Assembly: GCA_036785705.1 (NCBI GenBank)
Contig: JAWUZG010000136.1
Span: forward strand, 1,922,001-1,986,000
DNA from: Acanthornis magna
Lineage: Eukaryota > Chordata > Aves > Passeriformes > Acanthizidae
Direction of reading: 5' to 3'
Length of the DNA stretch: 64,000 bases
The translations under genes were made by a program, and so were the position numbers. A model generated the notes under the pieces. The model was not told the origin of the DNA, did no database searches, and saw only the letters and a list, made by a program, of their open reading frames with translations. Shown here in pieces: positions 1 to 13,039 of this stretch. Numbering within the stretch: position 1 is the stretch's first letter; each line of letters begins with the position of its first letter.

Positions 1-2950
1 CAGCAGAATTGAAACTATTAGGTGTCAGTGTTGAGTCGTTCATTTAACAAACAGACTTAGAAGCCTCAAACATTCTGCATATTTTCCATTCCAGTTATTT
101 TCAAGGAGGGATGCAAAGAAAGTATCTTCAATTTGTACGAAGTTTTTGTTTTGAAATAAATAAGAAATTGAGATCAATACTGAATATTTTTTGAAACTTT
201 ATAGGAAAGATTAACATGAAATGTGTTTTTTTTTCAATCTGCTGCCTTGCAAATGCGTGAAACATGGATTTTTTCCTCTCTGAGAAATACATTAAACACA
301 GAAGCATGGGATGGGAGCACTGTCTCTTACCACCTTCTCATCTAGAAAGATACTGAGCCAAGGATGATCCTCCTTCAGAGTTGGTACTCTCACATTTCTG
401 TTCAACAAACACCAATGCTATTCTTGCATAATTTGGGGGATTTAATCTCTGACTCATTTCCCATGTGTAAAATGAAAAGAAATTTGTTAGCAAAACTTAC
501 TTTTTCAACTTAGCTACCATTAATTTCGGCACAAGAAAGTTTCATTATGCCTTGAACAATCCGACTTTGGCTATTAAGCAGTACTTGAGTACACACTTGA
601 AGAAATAAATTTCTTTAAATGTTTATTTCAAGATACATCTTAATAGTCTTAAGATTTAATCAGGATCTTAAAACATTCTTATTCCTTAAAATGCTATCAT
701 ATATGGCTGTATTTACACAAACGTTGGGGGTTCCAAGTCCCTCTGGTTCATTCAGTTTGGAATTTATCTATCCTTGCACTTAAATGTTGACAAATTTGCA
801 GCTGAATCATTGGTGAGTGCCACTACAACTGCAAAATGGATTTTTCCAGTATGATAAGGCCATCTAGGGAGGCTTCCATCAGCACTGTCACACCTTTTTG
901 GAAAGTTCCAGCTATCTGCTACCGCAGGCTGTTTGGCAACATGAGTTACTGTCAGAAAATACCACACGGCTTTAGAGGTTCCTTAGAAGCCAACAGGTTT
1001 TTCTTCCCCTAATCTTTGCCCCTTTGCTTCAATTAAAAGAATGACAGAATTTTTGCCAGAACTAAGAGATTTGATTATCCCCAAAAAATCTGGGTTATCA
1101 ACCTTCTGACATTTTACAATGGGAGTAAACCCAGCTGTTATCCACAGAGATGGAGAGAGAAGATTTGGTTACTAAACCAGAAATTCACTCACAGAGCAGT
1201 CAGGATGCTTCCTCCCATCCTGGCTCACTTCTGTGCTCAGTAATCTGGGGACACTATATATAACTATATACATCTCAACTGTAACACGCTTTTATCTGGA
1301 GCTTTGAGCTAAGATAGCTTTCGCTTGTGTTTTTTCCCCTGACCTCTTCTGCTAATGACACCATTAAAAATCAGCTAATGGAAGCTGGAGAAAGCCTGCC
1401 ACTTGACATATTTAGTACTGAAGAAGAAAATTAAACTCCGCAGTAGTGACTAAAAGAATTGACTTGCTATTTGCTCCTCTACTTCTTGCCAACCTGACAA
1501 TCCTTTCCTGTTTCAATCCTACTTCAGGAAAGCTTCTCTTATAAAAGGATACGAATTCAACAGTAAATAACTCTTTCCAGCACAAGAGTTCACGCCTTTG
1601 AATCGTTGTGCTCTGGGTTCGGATAGGATAAACAAGACAGCACCTGTGGCACTGAGTGTGCACAGCTGAATTAATTCTATTAACAACACCCGAAAGGGAA
1701 GGGTTAACTGGACTCCTGCCAGACCAAGAGCAGTAAATTCCTAAACTGAAAGGTTAAGGCATTTGGATTAGCCTTGCTCGCTGTGCTTGGAAACTCCAAC
1801 CCACAGCAACTCTTCAGATCATGTTTTTCAGGTCAGAACGCAGAGGCAGATTGTTCGGCTGTCTAGTGGGGTGATAAATGATTTTCCTAGGCTGTGAACA
1901 TTTTCACAGTCTGCAGAGAGAGAAATTTAAGGTCTTCTAAGGTTGAAATAAATGCCTGTTTCAGAGGAGGCACTTAGAGCATTTACCACAAAGTGGGGGA
2001 CATATTAATACCCAATTTCAGCCTCAAGTGGAGCAGAGGCTCGAACCAGGCAGCTCTGCCCCAGGTGAGTGCTGCAACTGCGAACACCAGCAAATCCTTC
2101 ACGGTGATCACGGAATACCCTTAATAGCAGAGATGGGGAGCATTTGAGAGTGAGATTTCTTGTCAAAACAAGAAGATAGGCATCCAATTCAGCTATTTAT
2201 CTGAAGCTGTCTGAAGGAGCATTTACACTTGTTCCATTTATGGCCTATGTTTCAGAGCACTCAATGGCTTAGTGATAAGGATGCTCATCGAATTTTCAAA
2301 ATTGAATATATAGTCTCTGGTCCAAATCAGCTACAGAAGACTCTTCAGTTTGAGCAAATATCTGCAATTCAAACCAGCTTTTTATTCCAACACTTAATAC
2401 CTCTCTTTCCCTTCATCTGAATAATCTTGCAGTTTGCTCCAGCTCCCCAGCTTTTTGAAAAAAAATGCAATTCTCTGGAAGATTTTCAACTTTTTTATGT
2501 AGATACATAAACACCTACAGATCAGTGTCCACAGCCAAGTGTGTGGCAGCCACTACAGAAAAGCTGATGAGTAGAGAACACTTTCTCTCCACTCCGAAGA
2601 GACAACACTGGTGCATTTCTTTGGCTTCCAAAGATCTAATATGTTTTTTCATGTCTTGTTGTGAACCAAATCGGCTTGACAGCTTGTATAAAAAAAATCA
2701 CAGGTATAATACTTGAATCATACAAGTACTCCATGTCTTCTTGCTCAGAATTGTGCTTACAACCAGAGCATGCAGCAGCTAAAAGGATTTGAACTGATGG
2801 GGACTATATAATAGTAAGAGAACCAAGAATCTTTAGGCTGGGATCTAGAAAATCCCTGTAAGTTAACCTTAGGCAAGAGAGACTGAAGAGTCAGTGGTTA
2901 ATCTCTCACCTGTGGCAGACTATGACAAAACAAAGATTTAGCTTCCTTTA
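1..2950. other. Unique AT-rich DNA, no gene seen
   Basis: No convincing exon, transposon fragment or RNA gene was recognised here. Open frames are short and scattered over both strands. A TATA-like stretch near 1254-1270 lies in plain AT-rich sequence with no other promoter context. A weak tRNA-like box pair near 2265-2335 is listed under findings. Confidence 0.5.
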
Positions 2951-2954
2951 ATTT

Positions 2955-3130
2955 ACAAAAAAACCCCCAAACAAACAAAAAAACCCCCAAAAAGCAAAAC
3001 AAACAAACAAACAAAAACAAAAACAAAAATCCTCAAAACAAAGCAAAACAAAAACCAAACAAAAAACCAAAAAACACAGCACACACACACACAAAAGCAA
3101 ACAAAAAAAAACTCCACCAAAACACCAACA
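2955..3130 (+). repeat. A/C-rich low-complexity tract with short (AC)n
   Basis: The plus strand is almost only A and C, built from AAAC, AAAAC and CCAAA words, with a short CA-dinucleotide run near 3079-3093. The long reading frame on the opposite strand (Phe, Cys, Leu and Val only) is a by-product of this composition and is not a gene. Confidence 0.9.
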
Positions 3131-6100
3131 AAACCATTTTCTCATAATAAGTTCAGAGGGAGGATTTACAAAATATTGGGGGAGAAAAGAAATAAACACA
3201 GAGACTTTTGGTTTTAAAATTGGCTAAAACCCAATAATGATAAAAGCATTTGTGGAACAACAAGTAATTGCTGTAAGTCTGGGAAATCAAAGAGCTCTAC
3301 CGGAGAGTGAGTGGACTTTTATTCCATGAGAATCCAAAAATTAAAATTGATTTTTTTTCCTTGTAATCACCTCTTTTTAGTCTATAACTACTTCTCAGAT
3401 AGCTTTGCTTTATTTCTCCTTACATTTTTCAGTCCCACCTCTTTTGCTCATTCTCACAGACAACCTGTTTCTATTGTGTGCCTGTATTCCCTTTCTTTAT
3501 AATTTTCCCAGACAAAAATACTCCGTAACATGCAGAAGAATTTATTCAGAAAGAGTAAACAGTGTAGCATTCTACTACCAAGTCCCACAGGTAAGTGAAC
3601 AGCATGACTGGCAAAGGAAAAGTCAAGACTGTATTTTAAAAAGTGTGCAGCCTAGAAGACAGTGGCTGTCGCTGGACATATCTTGGAGTCAAGAGCCAAA
3701 AACATTTCTTACAGCTGGTGATGACAGAAAGTGAGCATATGGAGCAAGTGAGGAGAAAAACACTGGAGGAATGAAGTATACTAGGAAAGTTAAATCATAA
3801 TACAAGAAGTAATTTATCAAATTCTCAAGCAGCGCGCCCTTCCTGCAATGACTTAGGATGTGCATCTTGATAACTTGTTGTAAAGGTTGAAGAAGAAAAA
3901 GAAAAATAGATAGAAGCCACTAGGGACTGAGAAGCAGAAGAAAATAAAACTAATACTTGCTGTCCAGCCTGGGAGCGAGTGATTGTTATCCTGACCATAA
4001 GTGAGTTTTAGGACTTGAAAGGCAAAAGCCACAAACCATTGCTTACTCTAAATCTCTACAACTTCTGCTGACAGAGATTGTCTTTACTGGACAAAACCAC
4101 AACTCTTTATTGGTGATCAATAAATACACATTTAAAAAACTCACAACACCACTCAGAGGGGAGAAGTGGTATGTATTACAAAAGATGAAGGTGTTCCTAT
4201 AACTGAATTTTGCAGTACAGTTAAATGTTATGCCCTCATTTTCCACCAGACACAAAAACCCCACACCATCTTCAGGAACAAATAAATAAAAAGGACAATA
4301 AAAAAAAGATAAAACCTAATTCATCAGGACTGAATTAAAAGAGAATCAAGCATGAAACAGATCATCTACAGGCAAGGAGTTCAGTGTTTAAGCACTTTTC
4401 TTGGTGTTCAGGTAGAATTTGTGTCTGACAGAGTGGCTCCCTGAGCTTCTTGTACCAATCAAATCAACACCAAGGTCAGCACTTCCTGTTACAGCACTCC
4501 AAGGAAGATTGAGTGGAAAGTCCTGAGTTATAAACAGCAGGTAAGGATATGCAAACATCAGGTACCACAAATCAGCTGATGCAAGATAATTTGTTGGGGG
4601 AAACAGCTGTTCTCGAGAGGAACCCCAGGAGCAAGAGGACCTCAGCACTCATTTGGCTACATTTCCTTTTAAGTCTGGTGGCTCCAGACCTTCCAGGACT
4701 TGGCTGCGTAACAAACATGATTTTGAAATGAGCTAAACACTCACTGTTCACACACATCTCAGTAAGATCCATCGACTACAGAAGGAGGCTAAATAACCAA
4801 CAGGGAAACTGATAAATTATCTTCTCAAAAGGCCACTCTGTGAGATGTGTTCCATCACTCAAGTTCTGATCCCATTCTGGAAAGCCATTTAGATGCATAA
4901 TTGTGGTGTAAGCCAAGAGGAGTCCATAGCAGAACTTGTATTTTGAATAACCGCCCCAAGAACCAGAAGCCAAGAAGTTGAAGTCAAATTCAGTCTTCTT
5001 GCTACTACACTGAGCATCTTCCTAATTAAAACCAAGAGTTTAACATGAATGACACAGTTTTTCCCAGCACCTTTTCTAGTAGGAGGTAAAAGTTCTATAC
5101 GTGCGTGTGCCAAAAGCAGTGATAAAAAACCTGTAATTTATCCCTTCCATCAGTCACTGCAACTGATGATTCACTGTGACATGTAGCAAAACACTAAGCG
5201 CAAAGAAAGGAACCTCTCAAGGCCCCAGCAACATTTTTTTCTGAGCCAGATGAAGTTTGTTGTTGCTGAACTTTTAAAGCTTAGAATTCCAGGTCAAAAA
5301 ACCCCAACAAAACAAAAGCAAACAAACAAAAAAACCCCACACCAAACCAACCAAAAATGAATGATCAATCATTTTAATGAGATTAACATTCCATTGCTAT
5401 GTCACTGAAATAATAAATAAGGTTAATAAAAATTAAAGTCATACCAGTTCAATTTGAATGGAAAGCAGTAGAACTACTTCATTCAAGCAGTGAGATAATT
5501 TGAAAGCCATTTTACTGATATGTAACTTAATATTGGACAGGGTATGTAAAACTTTCAGGCCAAATGACCCAAAGAAAAGAAGATGGCGGTATTTATATTG
5601 GAATTTTCATAATGAAGGGAATATATATATCCGTATGGCATATGAATGCCTGGAGTCCAATAACTCTTGGAAAGAAATGATAAATGCTCTAAAGGGCATA
5701 ATTAAAAATTACATTCCTTTAACCTTAGAGCTATGTATTTCTGTTTGCAGAACATATATAGACATTTACAGATCTATTGGGAAAATCCAGGATGTAAAAT
5801 TAAAGGCAGTATCAGATAGATGGTCACTGGATTTGAATGCAACAAAGATTTGCTTTTTATATCTTGCTGATTCCTTTCAGTTCTGCAGACAGGGAATATG
5901 CAGTAGAAGTCAGCATTTCAGAGTCATGCTTTGATGCTCAGGAATTGATCATTAAGTGTTACCTCCCTTCTCCACCAAAAAACTCACCCCAACATACTTA
6001 GACGCTAGTAAAAGGAAAGAAGAGGACTCTAGGTCCTCTTGACTCTAGGTCTATCCACTGCAAATACAAGTATATTAAGCACAGCAAACTGTTAGCTACC

Positions 6101-8790
6101 GGAACAAAAAAACTATTTCTGCTTGTTTCAAGATGAATACATAAAATTAGAATGAAAAGGTTTCATGCATCTAAAACATCTCTTCGATAGGGTAATGTCA
6201 AAACAAAAATGTATTTTTAGGGGGAGAAATATGACTTCATCACCTTTTTATACAGCAGCGCAATCTGCTTGTTCATCATATACAAATCTGTAGAGTGAAG
6301 AGTGATCAGAATTACCACTACGGTAACACAAGCATCAAACTTCCATAACTTTCTCCTCTCAGTGCTCCTCTTTCACTGAATGAAGTCAAGTGATTTTACA
6401 GCCAAAGGAAATCAACAAAAAGAGGACATGACCTGAGAATGCAGGTAAAGAAGAAAAGTAGAAGTAGTTATCCTGGATTAATGGAAAGGAAAATCAGAGG
6501 CAGGTTTCAGAAGTGTTTTTTGGCAACTGCTTGTTTTAATTCCACCATTAATATCGAGTAACAGCCAGGGAATGTACCCTCTGTGACCGAGGTGACAAAT
6601 TTAAACATATAAATAGACGATGGCCATTTTCTTAGCACGTTTACTGGTTAATGGCATTCAGACTATTAAGTATACAAAGAGAAGAAAACAAAATCTATAA
6701 ATAGATGTTATAGGCCAGGTTCTGATTGCTTCTGTCCTGGGCAGTCCCGTTATACCTCTTGCATCTCTTTTCTCGAGTAAAGTGGAAAGCATTAATTTTA
6801 AATCACTGCAAGACACATATAATTATTTAATCCCACCCTGAAGGATCATATGTGACAGTGATACAGCAGTCCCTGTGAAATACTGGAGAATCTCTTTAGT
6901 ATTTCAAAGAACAAAAAAATGCTGCATCATAATCCACATTTGTAGAAGATTTATTAGAAATGTGAATTGAAGTCAAGCCTTTTAGTGGTCCCCATTTTCT
7001 GGTTGGTAAATCTAATGGCAGGATAGACTTTCCAAATGCAATAATATTGATCTGGGCAATGCAGCATCAGTAAATTAAAGTCAGCTTTTAAAAAATCTCT
7101 TCATGCCAACTATATTGGAGGTGTATGCAATGAAAAGCTGCAGAGCAGATATTTGAACTCACACAGAGTAAGGGCTACACAGAACAAAGTACAGTAGAAA
7201 TGGGAAGATCGAAAAACTTAGAAATGTTATTTGTTTCAAGAAAAATTATTTCTCAAAGTGCAAGCCTAAACATTCCAGTCTTACATTTTCCAGTAGTCAA
7301 CTGAAAGTTTTCAGGTGGTGTTGCACAGCCAAGGTCAACATCACTAATCAGATGTGAGTTATGGGGTTTTTCGGCAGAAGCAGCAAGCAAATGTTCAAGA
7401 TCATTATTTATTTAGTTTGCAGTGTCTTGTGCTAAAACCTCTGCAGTTCTGCATCAGTTCTGTGTTGTCCCTTTTGGCATTCAAGGCAAGCAAACAAAAC
7501 ACTCAATAGTTTAGGGGGAAGGGACCCATCCTGTATCACAGGGAAATTCTTCCACACTCCTGAACAACAGCTGTCTCCCTTTAGGAGACCACACATTCCC
7601 TCTCCTATCCCAAAGGGAAAAAGAGCTTGTATTCTCTCTCAGAAGGGTTACTGTTATCTGGCTGACAGCAAGACAAAGTTAACTTCAAATGCTATTTTCT
7701 AGGTCTGCAAACTGTGATGGGACAGGTGGAGAGGGGGTGAACAGGGACCAATCCATCTAATCCTAAGTATAACTTTTTGGAAACAGGATTCAAAAAATGG
7801 ATCCATTGAAAATTTTCTTGCTGTGACACAATAAGAAATAGAAAAATACATGTATATATATATGTATATATACACATAGAGGTTCTCTACATTTAACGCT
7901 TGACAGATACAATGGCTGTTGCTTATGTTAATCCTTTAAAAACTTGGAATAGGGAGCAAGCCAGACATGAAATCTGCTGTAAACCTTAAAATAGGTTCTA
8001 TTAACTCAACATTAAAATTCAAAGATACATTGAAAATAGCCCAGAGGGTATTTAGATTTGACCCTGGAAATCAATGAACAAATTTCAATATAAACCTTGA
8101 GTTCAGAAAACACCTGGATAATGGCAGAAGTCATTGCACTTTATAGTGCTTAATAAACAGTTTGTGCCATAACCAGCAATAGAATATAATCATTCCCAGA
8201 ACTCAGGGGTACGAATTTAAAACTGCTTCCACCTCTTCCTCTCGTAGTGCAATTTACCTGCTTCTCAATTTGCCCACCACAATCACATATTCTGCTTATG
8301 TTAGAGTGAAGTAAACTTGTCTGGAAAGGTCTGAAGAAAAACTATTTCAGTGCTACTTTGCTCCTTCCTAACCTGGATTCTTTCCTGGGTACAGGACCAC
8401 TATTATTTCACTGTTTATTTACAGAAATAACTATTTACAGAAATGTGTGGGGAAAATACAAAATTAAAGCAAACCACATTATTTTTCTTTTGGTTTTCCC
8501 TTGAATATGTATAACACAGAAAAAATGCAGAACTCTCTCATCATATAATGGAGTAGTTTGGCTATTTAAAATAAAATAAAATAGGATACATGCTCCAGGA
8601 AAATGCAGATATGACAGTACTATACCTTACTACAGTCTGTTTGAATGCTTTTTGAGAGAAAGTGTTAATCAGTGTTAGGATTAAAATGGTAAGAATGAAT
8701 ACGATTTGCCAAAGAGGGGCAGAAGCAAAATAAAAGGGTAGCCCTTGGAAGGATGAAACTAATCAAATCAGTACAGAGGGATCAACAAAA
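3131..8790. other. Unique DNA with short A/C-rich tract, no supported gene
   Basis: Mostly unremarkable unique sequence. It holds a short A/C-rich tract at 5298-5355, an AT/TGTATA run at 7849-7878, a small hairpin at 6020-6040 (8-bp stem aagaggac, 5-nt loop), and the longest open frame of the window (5500-5934, first ATG at 5635), which I could not assign to any family. Confidence 0.5.
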
Positions 8791-8820
8791 CATTTGCAAA
8801 ACCACTTGAAGAGTGAACAA

Positions 8821-8985
8821 ATGCGAGGTTGCAGGGAATTAGACACATGGCTCTTTCCTGGGAAATGTCTGTATGTTTGTACAAAGTGTACCAGGCGTGA
8901 AGGACTGGAAATCTTTGCGCTTGTTGTTGATGACACTTGTTCAAAATGCACACAGGGATATCCTCTGATAATTTGCCATTTCTGT
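8821..8985 (+). CDS. Candidate cysteine-rich exon fragment, unknown product
   Basis: From the ATG at 8821, 55 codons are open and end exactly in phase at a strong splice-donor match (GTAAGT at 8986-8991). The peptide has eight cysteines, spaced as one CxxxCxxC cluster followed by CSKC and CHFC pairs, which suggests a metal-binding module. Without splicing the frame runs on to 9159 through sequence with less obvious composition. The ATG context is not a strong Kozak match, and no clear acceptor was found just upstream, so this would have to be a first coding exon or a decayed element. I do not recognise the family. A chance frame in a retroelement remnant or a lncRNA exon are real alternatives. 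Open frame, cysteines and donor are seen directly; coding status is inference. Confidence 0.25.
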
Positions 8986-8991
8986 GTAAGT

Positions 8992-11555
8992 GGTGGTACC
9001 TTTACCTCTTCATCTAGTTTGCACTGCTTATGGGGAACTTCTCACAGTGTTTTAACCATTTTGATTGACAGATTTTTTTATTTGTCAGCTGCAGTTGCTG
9101 TTCACCTATTCTGCAAGGCCAAAGCACAATTTTTAGCTAGTGCTCCCAGGCTGACTTAAATCCACCAAAACTTCCCACGTTATCCCAAACCAACTTGCAG
9201 ACATCTGATAATCACTGAATTCTCACCACCCTCTGCTCCAGGTACAAGTGCCTGTCCTTTAACCTGCTTATTTAAACCTGTCTCATGATACTCCATGATA
9301 CTCCACACTCCATTCCCACCACGTTGCTCCATAAGAAAAGAGAAGACAACAGGTACATAAAGTCGATTACGTTGCTTGAACTGTAAGACACTTAGACACA
9401 ACAGGTATCAGCATACTGTGTGAATTCAGGCAAAATAAAACCTAAGCTTAAAACTCAGGATTTACACCCACAGCTGTCACTTATGCAGCAGAAAGTTTCT
9501 GTCATCTTCTCATGTATGAAGAACTACACTTTATGCAACCATCCGGTAACTATGTCATGACTCCATTTCCAGCAGGGATGGCATTATAAGATACCTAAGG
9601 AATTTACACTATTCATACGTACACATGAATATTTTATATATGTAGCTATGCACATACACACCCACCCATTCCCCTGTGACATCCTTCCTCCAGACCTCTA
9701 CTCATTGGAACATCTTGATCAGGAACTCAAGCAAGCAAGCTCAATTAACTCCTTATTTAGGGAACACAATCTATGGACATGAAAAGTTATCTGAACAGTC
9801 ACTCAAAAAGTGGCCTCTGAGAAACATGGATACAGAGAACTACAGGCAAAGACTTAGCTTTACACTTGAAAATTAAATATATGTATGCAAACACAAGTGT
9901 GCAACAATGTAGTACCAGCAAGAAAGGTATCACACCCACATATATTCTCAGGTATATCCCCACTGAAATACTACTTGAAGACAGAACTAATTTTCACAGT
10001 AATGCAATCACTGCGGCTTCAAACAGTGTTCTTTACATTCTATAAATCTTAGGAGAATATTTGGCATTAATGTAAGTGTAACCTTGAATCAGGCATGACT
10101 GTGGCCTGAGGAAAAGGGCACCCACAGCCATCTCTGCCCTAGGGGCCTTTGTTCACACTGTTCCTCCTCTGCAGGATCATGTTCAACACTGCCACAATAA
10201 AAGGATGCACTGCCTCTACTGTTCTGCCTCCCTTCTGCAGCCCTATACAAAACTTAATGAAATAGTCGTTTTTCCCAAAGTCCCTTGACACTATTGAAAG
10301 TGCAGCTGCTTTAATGCTCTTTGTGTGGGGTTTAGCACATTAACTGTAGTTACCTATTCCTTTTGTAGAACAGAGGTGACAGCACTGCAAGGTAACAACA
10401 CCCTGAGGAGCAAGGCAGGTATAAACAGACAAAATAAGATATATTCTTCTGTTTGACCTTTCCTTTTCACAGCAAGAAGTGGGTAGATGCCTTTTAACCC
10501 CTCTCGCCCATTTATAAGTTCACTTCCATCATTTCCCCCACGCCTATCTTTTTTGAAAGATTATTCTTGGTGATGAATGAGCTAAGAGAGACTGAAACCA
10601 TGAGCTGAAAGAAGCATTCAAAAAGACCAAATGCTGATGCAAGAAAGAGTAGCCTCAATGTTCCAGATCTTGATCCAACTCAACTTGCTCATTTTTTTCT
10701 CATGTCAGACTTTGCTCCAAGTTCATCTTTAAGCTAAAACCTTTGCAAACTAAAAAGGTCTCATATGGGCAATTTTGGAATTGATTAAAAGCAAATAGTT
10801 TGCAATAGAATCTCGGTTGTGGAACTCTTTACCGCAAGATATTGTTAGGTTTAACTGGATTAAAAAATGATTGAGTATTCCTGTTACCCATTTATAAATA
10901 TTAAAAGGAGATGGCAGGACTCTGAGAAGATTAAAATTACATGCTTTGGGGCTTAAGCTAATTTTAATGGGGATTTAGCAGAAGCCCCCTCTGTGAACAG
11001 GTCATTTACAGCATCTTTCCAAAGGTTTTCTCTGTGCCTCCTTGTGAAGGCAGCTTATACTCAGCTGTCTCAGGGGCTGTACCTCAGGGACAGGCGTTTC
11101 ATAGGAGACTTGCTGATTTTATTATCAAATGGCAAGTTTTGGGTATTAAAAAGTGGAATGGCTGTGACTCTATCAGGTATCAGGGGTTGCTGAACAGCAG
11201 ATCCTAAGCTGGGGATGCCTGTACAGACAGAAAGTGAAGATCAGGGGTAATATCCATTTAAAACTTTTCTGTATGAGTTCAGGTTGCTAAAAAATACATG
11301 TAGCAACCAATGTGAGAGAAATACCTTGGGTGGTGAAAGTTGCACTTAGTAATAGGGATTGGAATATTTTAAGCCTACAGTGAGGCTCTGTATTTTGTCA
11401 GTGAGCCAGGAGATGAGGGAAGGATGAGGCCTGAGACACAAAAATTTATCAGGAAATTAAGGTAGCCTAGACTGGGTACAAAAAACCTGATTCCATTTGT
11501 TCAGGAATTCTGGTATTTGCAGCTTCTGGCTAATGCACAAATAACTAAAACAGGA
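8992..11555. other. Unique DNA, no gene or repeat recognised
   Basis: No supportable feature. Slightly higher GC near 10120-10260, but no CR1, LTR or exon signature could be matched. Confidence 0.45.
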
Positions 11556-11661
11556 CTGAACTCCATGGCCAGGTGATAGAGGAGGTGAATAAAGCTGGTT
11601 GGGTGTGGCAGTCACTGCCCAGGCTCTGGCTGGACATTGGTCAGTGGGTGTGGAACAGGAG

Positions 11662-11690
11662 CCTCCTACACCATGGGATGGTGTAGGAGG
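11662..11690. repeat. Perfect 13-bp inverted repeat with 3-nt loop
   Basis: The arm cctcctacaccat (11662-11674) is followed by ggg and then its exact reverse complement (11678-11690). The hairpin lies where the CR1 3' end meets the LTR, replacing the octamer tail expected for CR1 there. Confidence 0.85.
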
Positions 11691-11925
11691 ATGGTTTGGG
11701 TGGCAAGGGAACTTAAAGACCTCAGAGTTCCATGCCCTGCCAGGAGCAAGGACACCTTCCACTGCACCAAGATTGCTCAGAGCCTCATCCAGCCTGGCCT
11801 TCAACACTGGAACACTTCCAGGGATGGGGCAGCTCAACAGGGAAGAATTTATTCCTGAGATCTAGCCTAAACCTTCCTTCTTCCATTTAAAGCCGTTACC
11901 GCTTGTCCTATTACTAGTTCGGTGA
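11686..11925 (-). mobile_element. CR1 LINE 3' fragment inside the LTR
   Basis: Read on the plus strand, it starts with ATGGTTTGGGTGG, continues through the GGACACCTTCCACTGCACC..TTGCTCAGAGCC..CATCCAGCCTGGCC block and the CCAGGGATGGGGCA block, and ends after AAGCCGTTACCGCTTGTCC. These are successive blocks of the CR1 3' region in reverse orientation. It is 5' truncated, as most CR1 copies are. The reading frames that cross it are not genes. Confidence 0.85.
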
Positions 11926-12100
11926 ACCTATCGCTTGTTTTCTATGTTCTTTTATCATTATTTTCCCTTTCCTTCCCGTCCTATTAAATTGCTTTTACCA
12001 CAACACACACATTTTACCTTTTTCCCGTTCTCCTCCCGCTGTGGGGGAGTGAGTGAGCAGCCGTGCTGTGTTTAGCTGCCTGCTGGGTTCAACCGCGATG

Positions 12101-13035
12101 GGGTCCTTGTATTCTGGCTGCATTATCAGGTAGAGACTTTCATAGGGAAATTTCCTGGTCATTTAAATGTTTCATTGCATAGTAGGGGGGATTCCATTTC
12201 AATATAAAGGATAAAGGCCGTAGTTATTACACAGAAACTCACCAGCTGCCCCCTACACACATAAAGACTCCCAACACAGTGAAAGCACATTTGAAATTAT
12301 GCTTCAGTCACAACCAAGATGTGGCTTTTAAACGCTGCTTCAGGAGATGGTGACAGTCTAGATGCCAAACCAGACAACTTAGCCCAGGTCACAAAAGCAT
12401 CCCCTGCTTATGGTCTGCTGTTTAGTGACCCTGACATCTGATATAGCCACAGGCCTTCCTCTTTTTGATGCAGAAAAGCTGTGTTAGACCACAGTGAACA
12501 GCACAGCACTGCCAGGACCAACAGCACTTACTTTATCCCCAGTAGCTAAACTGTCTCTAATAATTTTCCCATGATACTAAACTTGCTACTGATGTTGGAA
12601 AGAGATTGGATTTAGATACAGATCTCGTTGTGCAATTGCAGGATAATAAGAATGCATAAAGTGTGCAGCAGCCACTAAAGAGTCCTTTTAATCAACTAGT
12701 CAGGCACAAAATTCGCATCACATTTATGTTTCTGGGCTTTTCCTGTGAAATACAGTGCCTCTGCATAACATAAGCTGAGAATCAGAGCTCTGTATTTCTG
12801 TTTGCTGTGCACGAAAATGTGGTTTATTAAAAGGTACTTCAACTAAGACCCTTTTCATATCCTTGATGCCAAGGGTAAACACCAGATATTTATTCATAAT
12901 GACCACAGTCATTTGGGGAAGCAATAATACAAATCTAGAAACAAATGAGCTTTTATTCTCCCTTTAGCAGCATTTAATTAACTTACCTTCCAAAGCCCAG
13001 GTCCACTCCTAGTTTTTTGTTTTATTCACAATCGA
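12101..13035. other. Unique DNA, no feature seen
   Basis: No exon, repeat or RNA gene could be supported in this stretch. Confidence 0.45.
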
Positions 13036-13039
13036 ACAA

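Larger units (their letters stand above)
11560..12100 (+). mobile_element. Degraded avian ERV solo LTR, split by a CR1
   Basis: The stretch from about 11580 (a TATA-like gaataaagc at 11587-11595, then a GCTGGTTGG..CACTGCCCAGG..TTGGTCAGTGGGTG block) matches the R-region start of a common avian ERV LTR family. After a CR1 insertion, the remainder resumes near 11926 with CGCTTGTTTTCTATG, the polyadenylation signal ATTAAA at 11983-11988, and the conserved 3' block TCTCC..GGGGGAGTGAGTGAGC..GGGTTCAACC ending near 12100. The 5' end (TG) could not be placed, so U3 is truncated or too diverged. Family match is from memory of avian LTR consensus; borders are approximate. No internal retroviral genes lie on either side. 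Confidence 0.65.

Noticed and set aside
1254..1270. TATA-like sequence
   Set aside because: Lies in AT-rich DNA with no open frame, CpG-rich region or transcript feature downstream.
2948..3199. 83-codon minus-strand frame rich in Cys, Phe, Leu and Val
   Set aside because: It is the complement of an A/C-rich low-complexity tract; composition alone keeps it open.
6020..6040. 8-bp hairpin with 5-nt loop and an overlapping gactctaggtc direct repeat
   Set aside because: Short, isolated, and with no transcription unit or element next to it.
11457..11865. Frames of 88-126 codons on both strands
   Set aside because: They run across LTR and CR1 DNA and do not match the proteins of either element.
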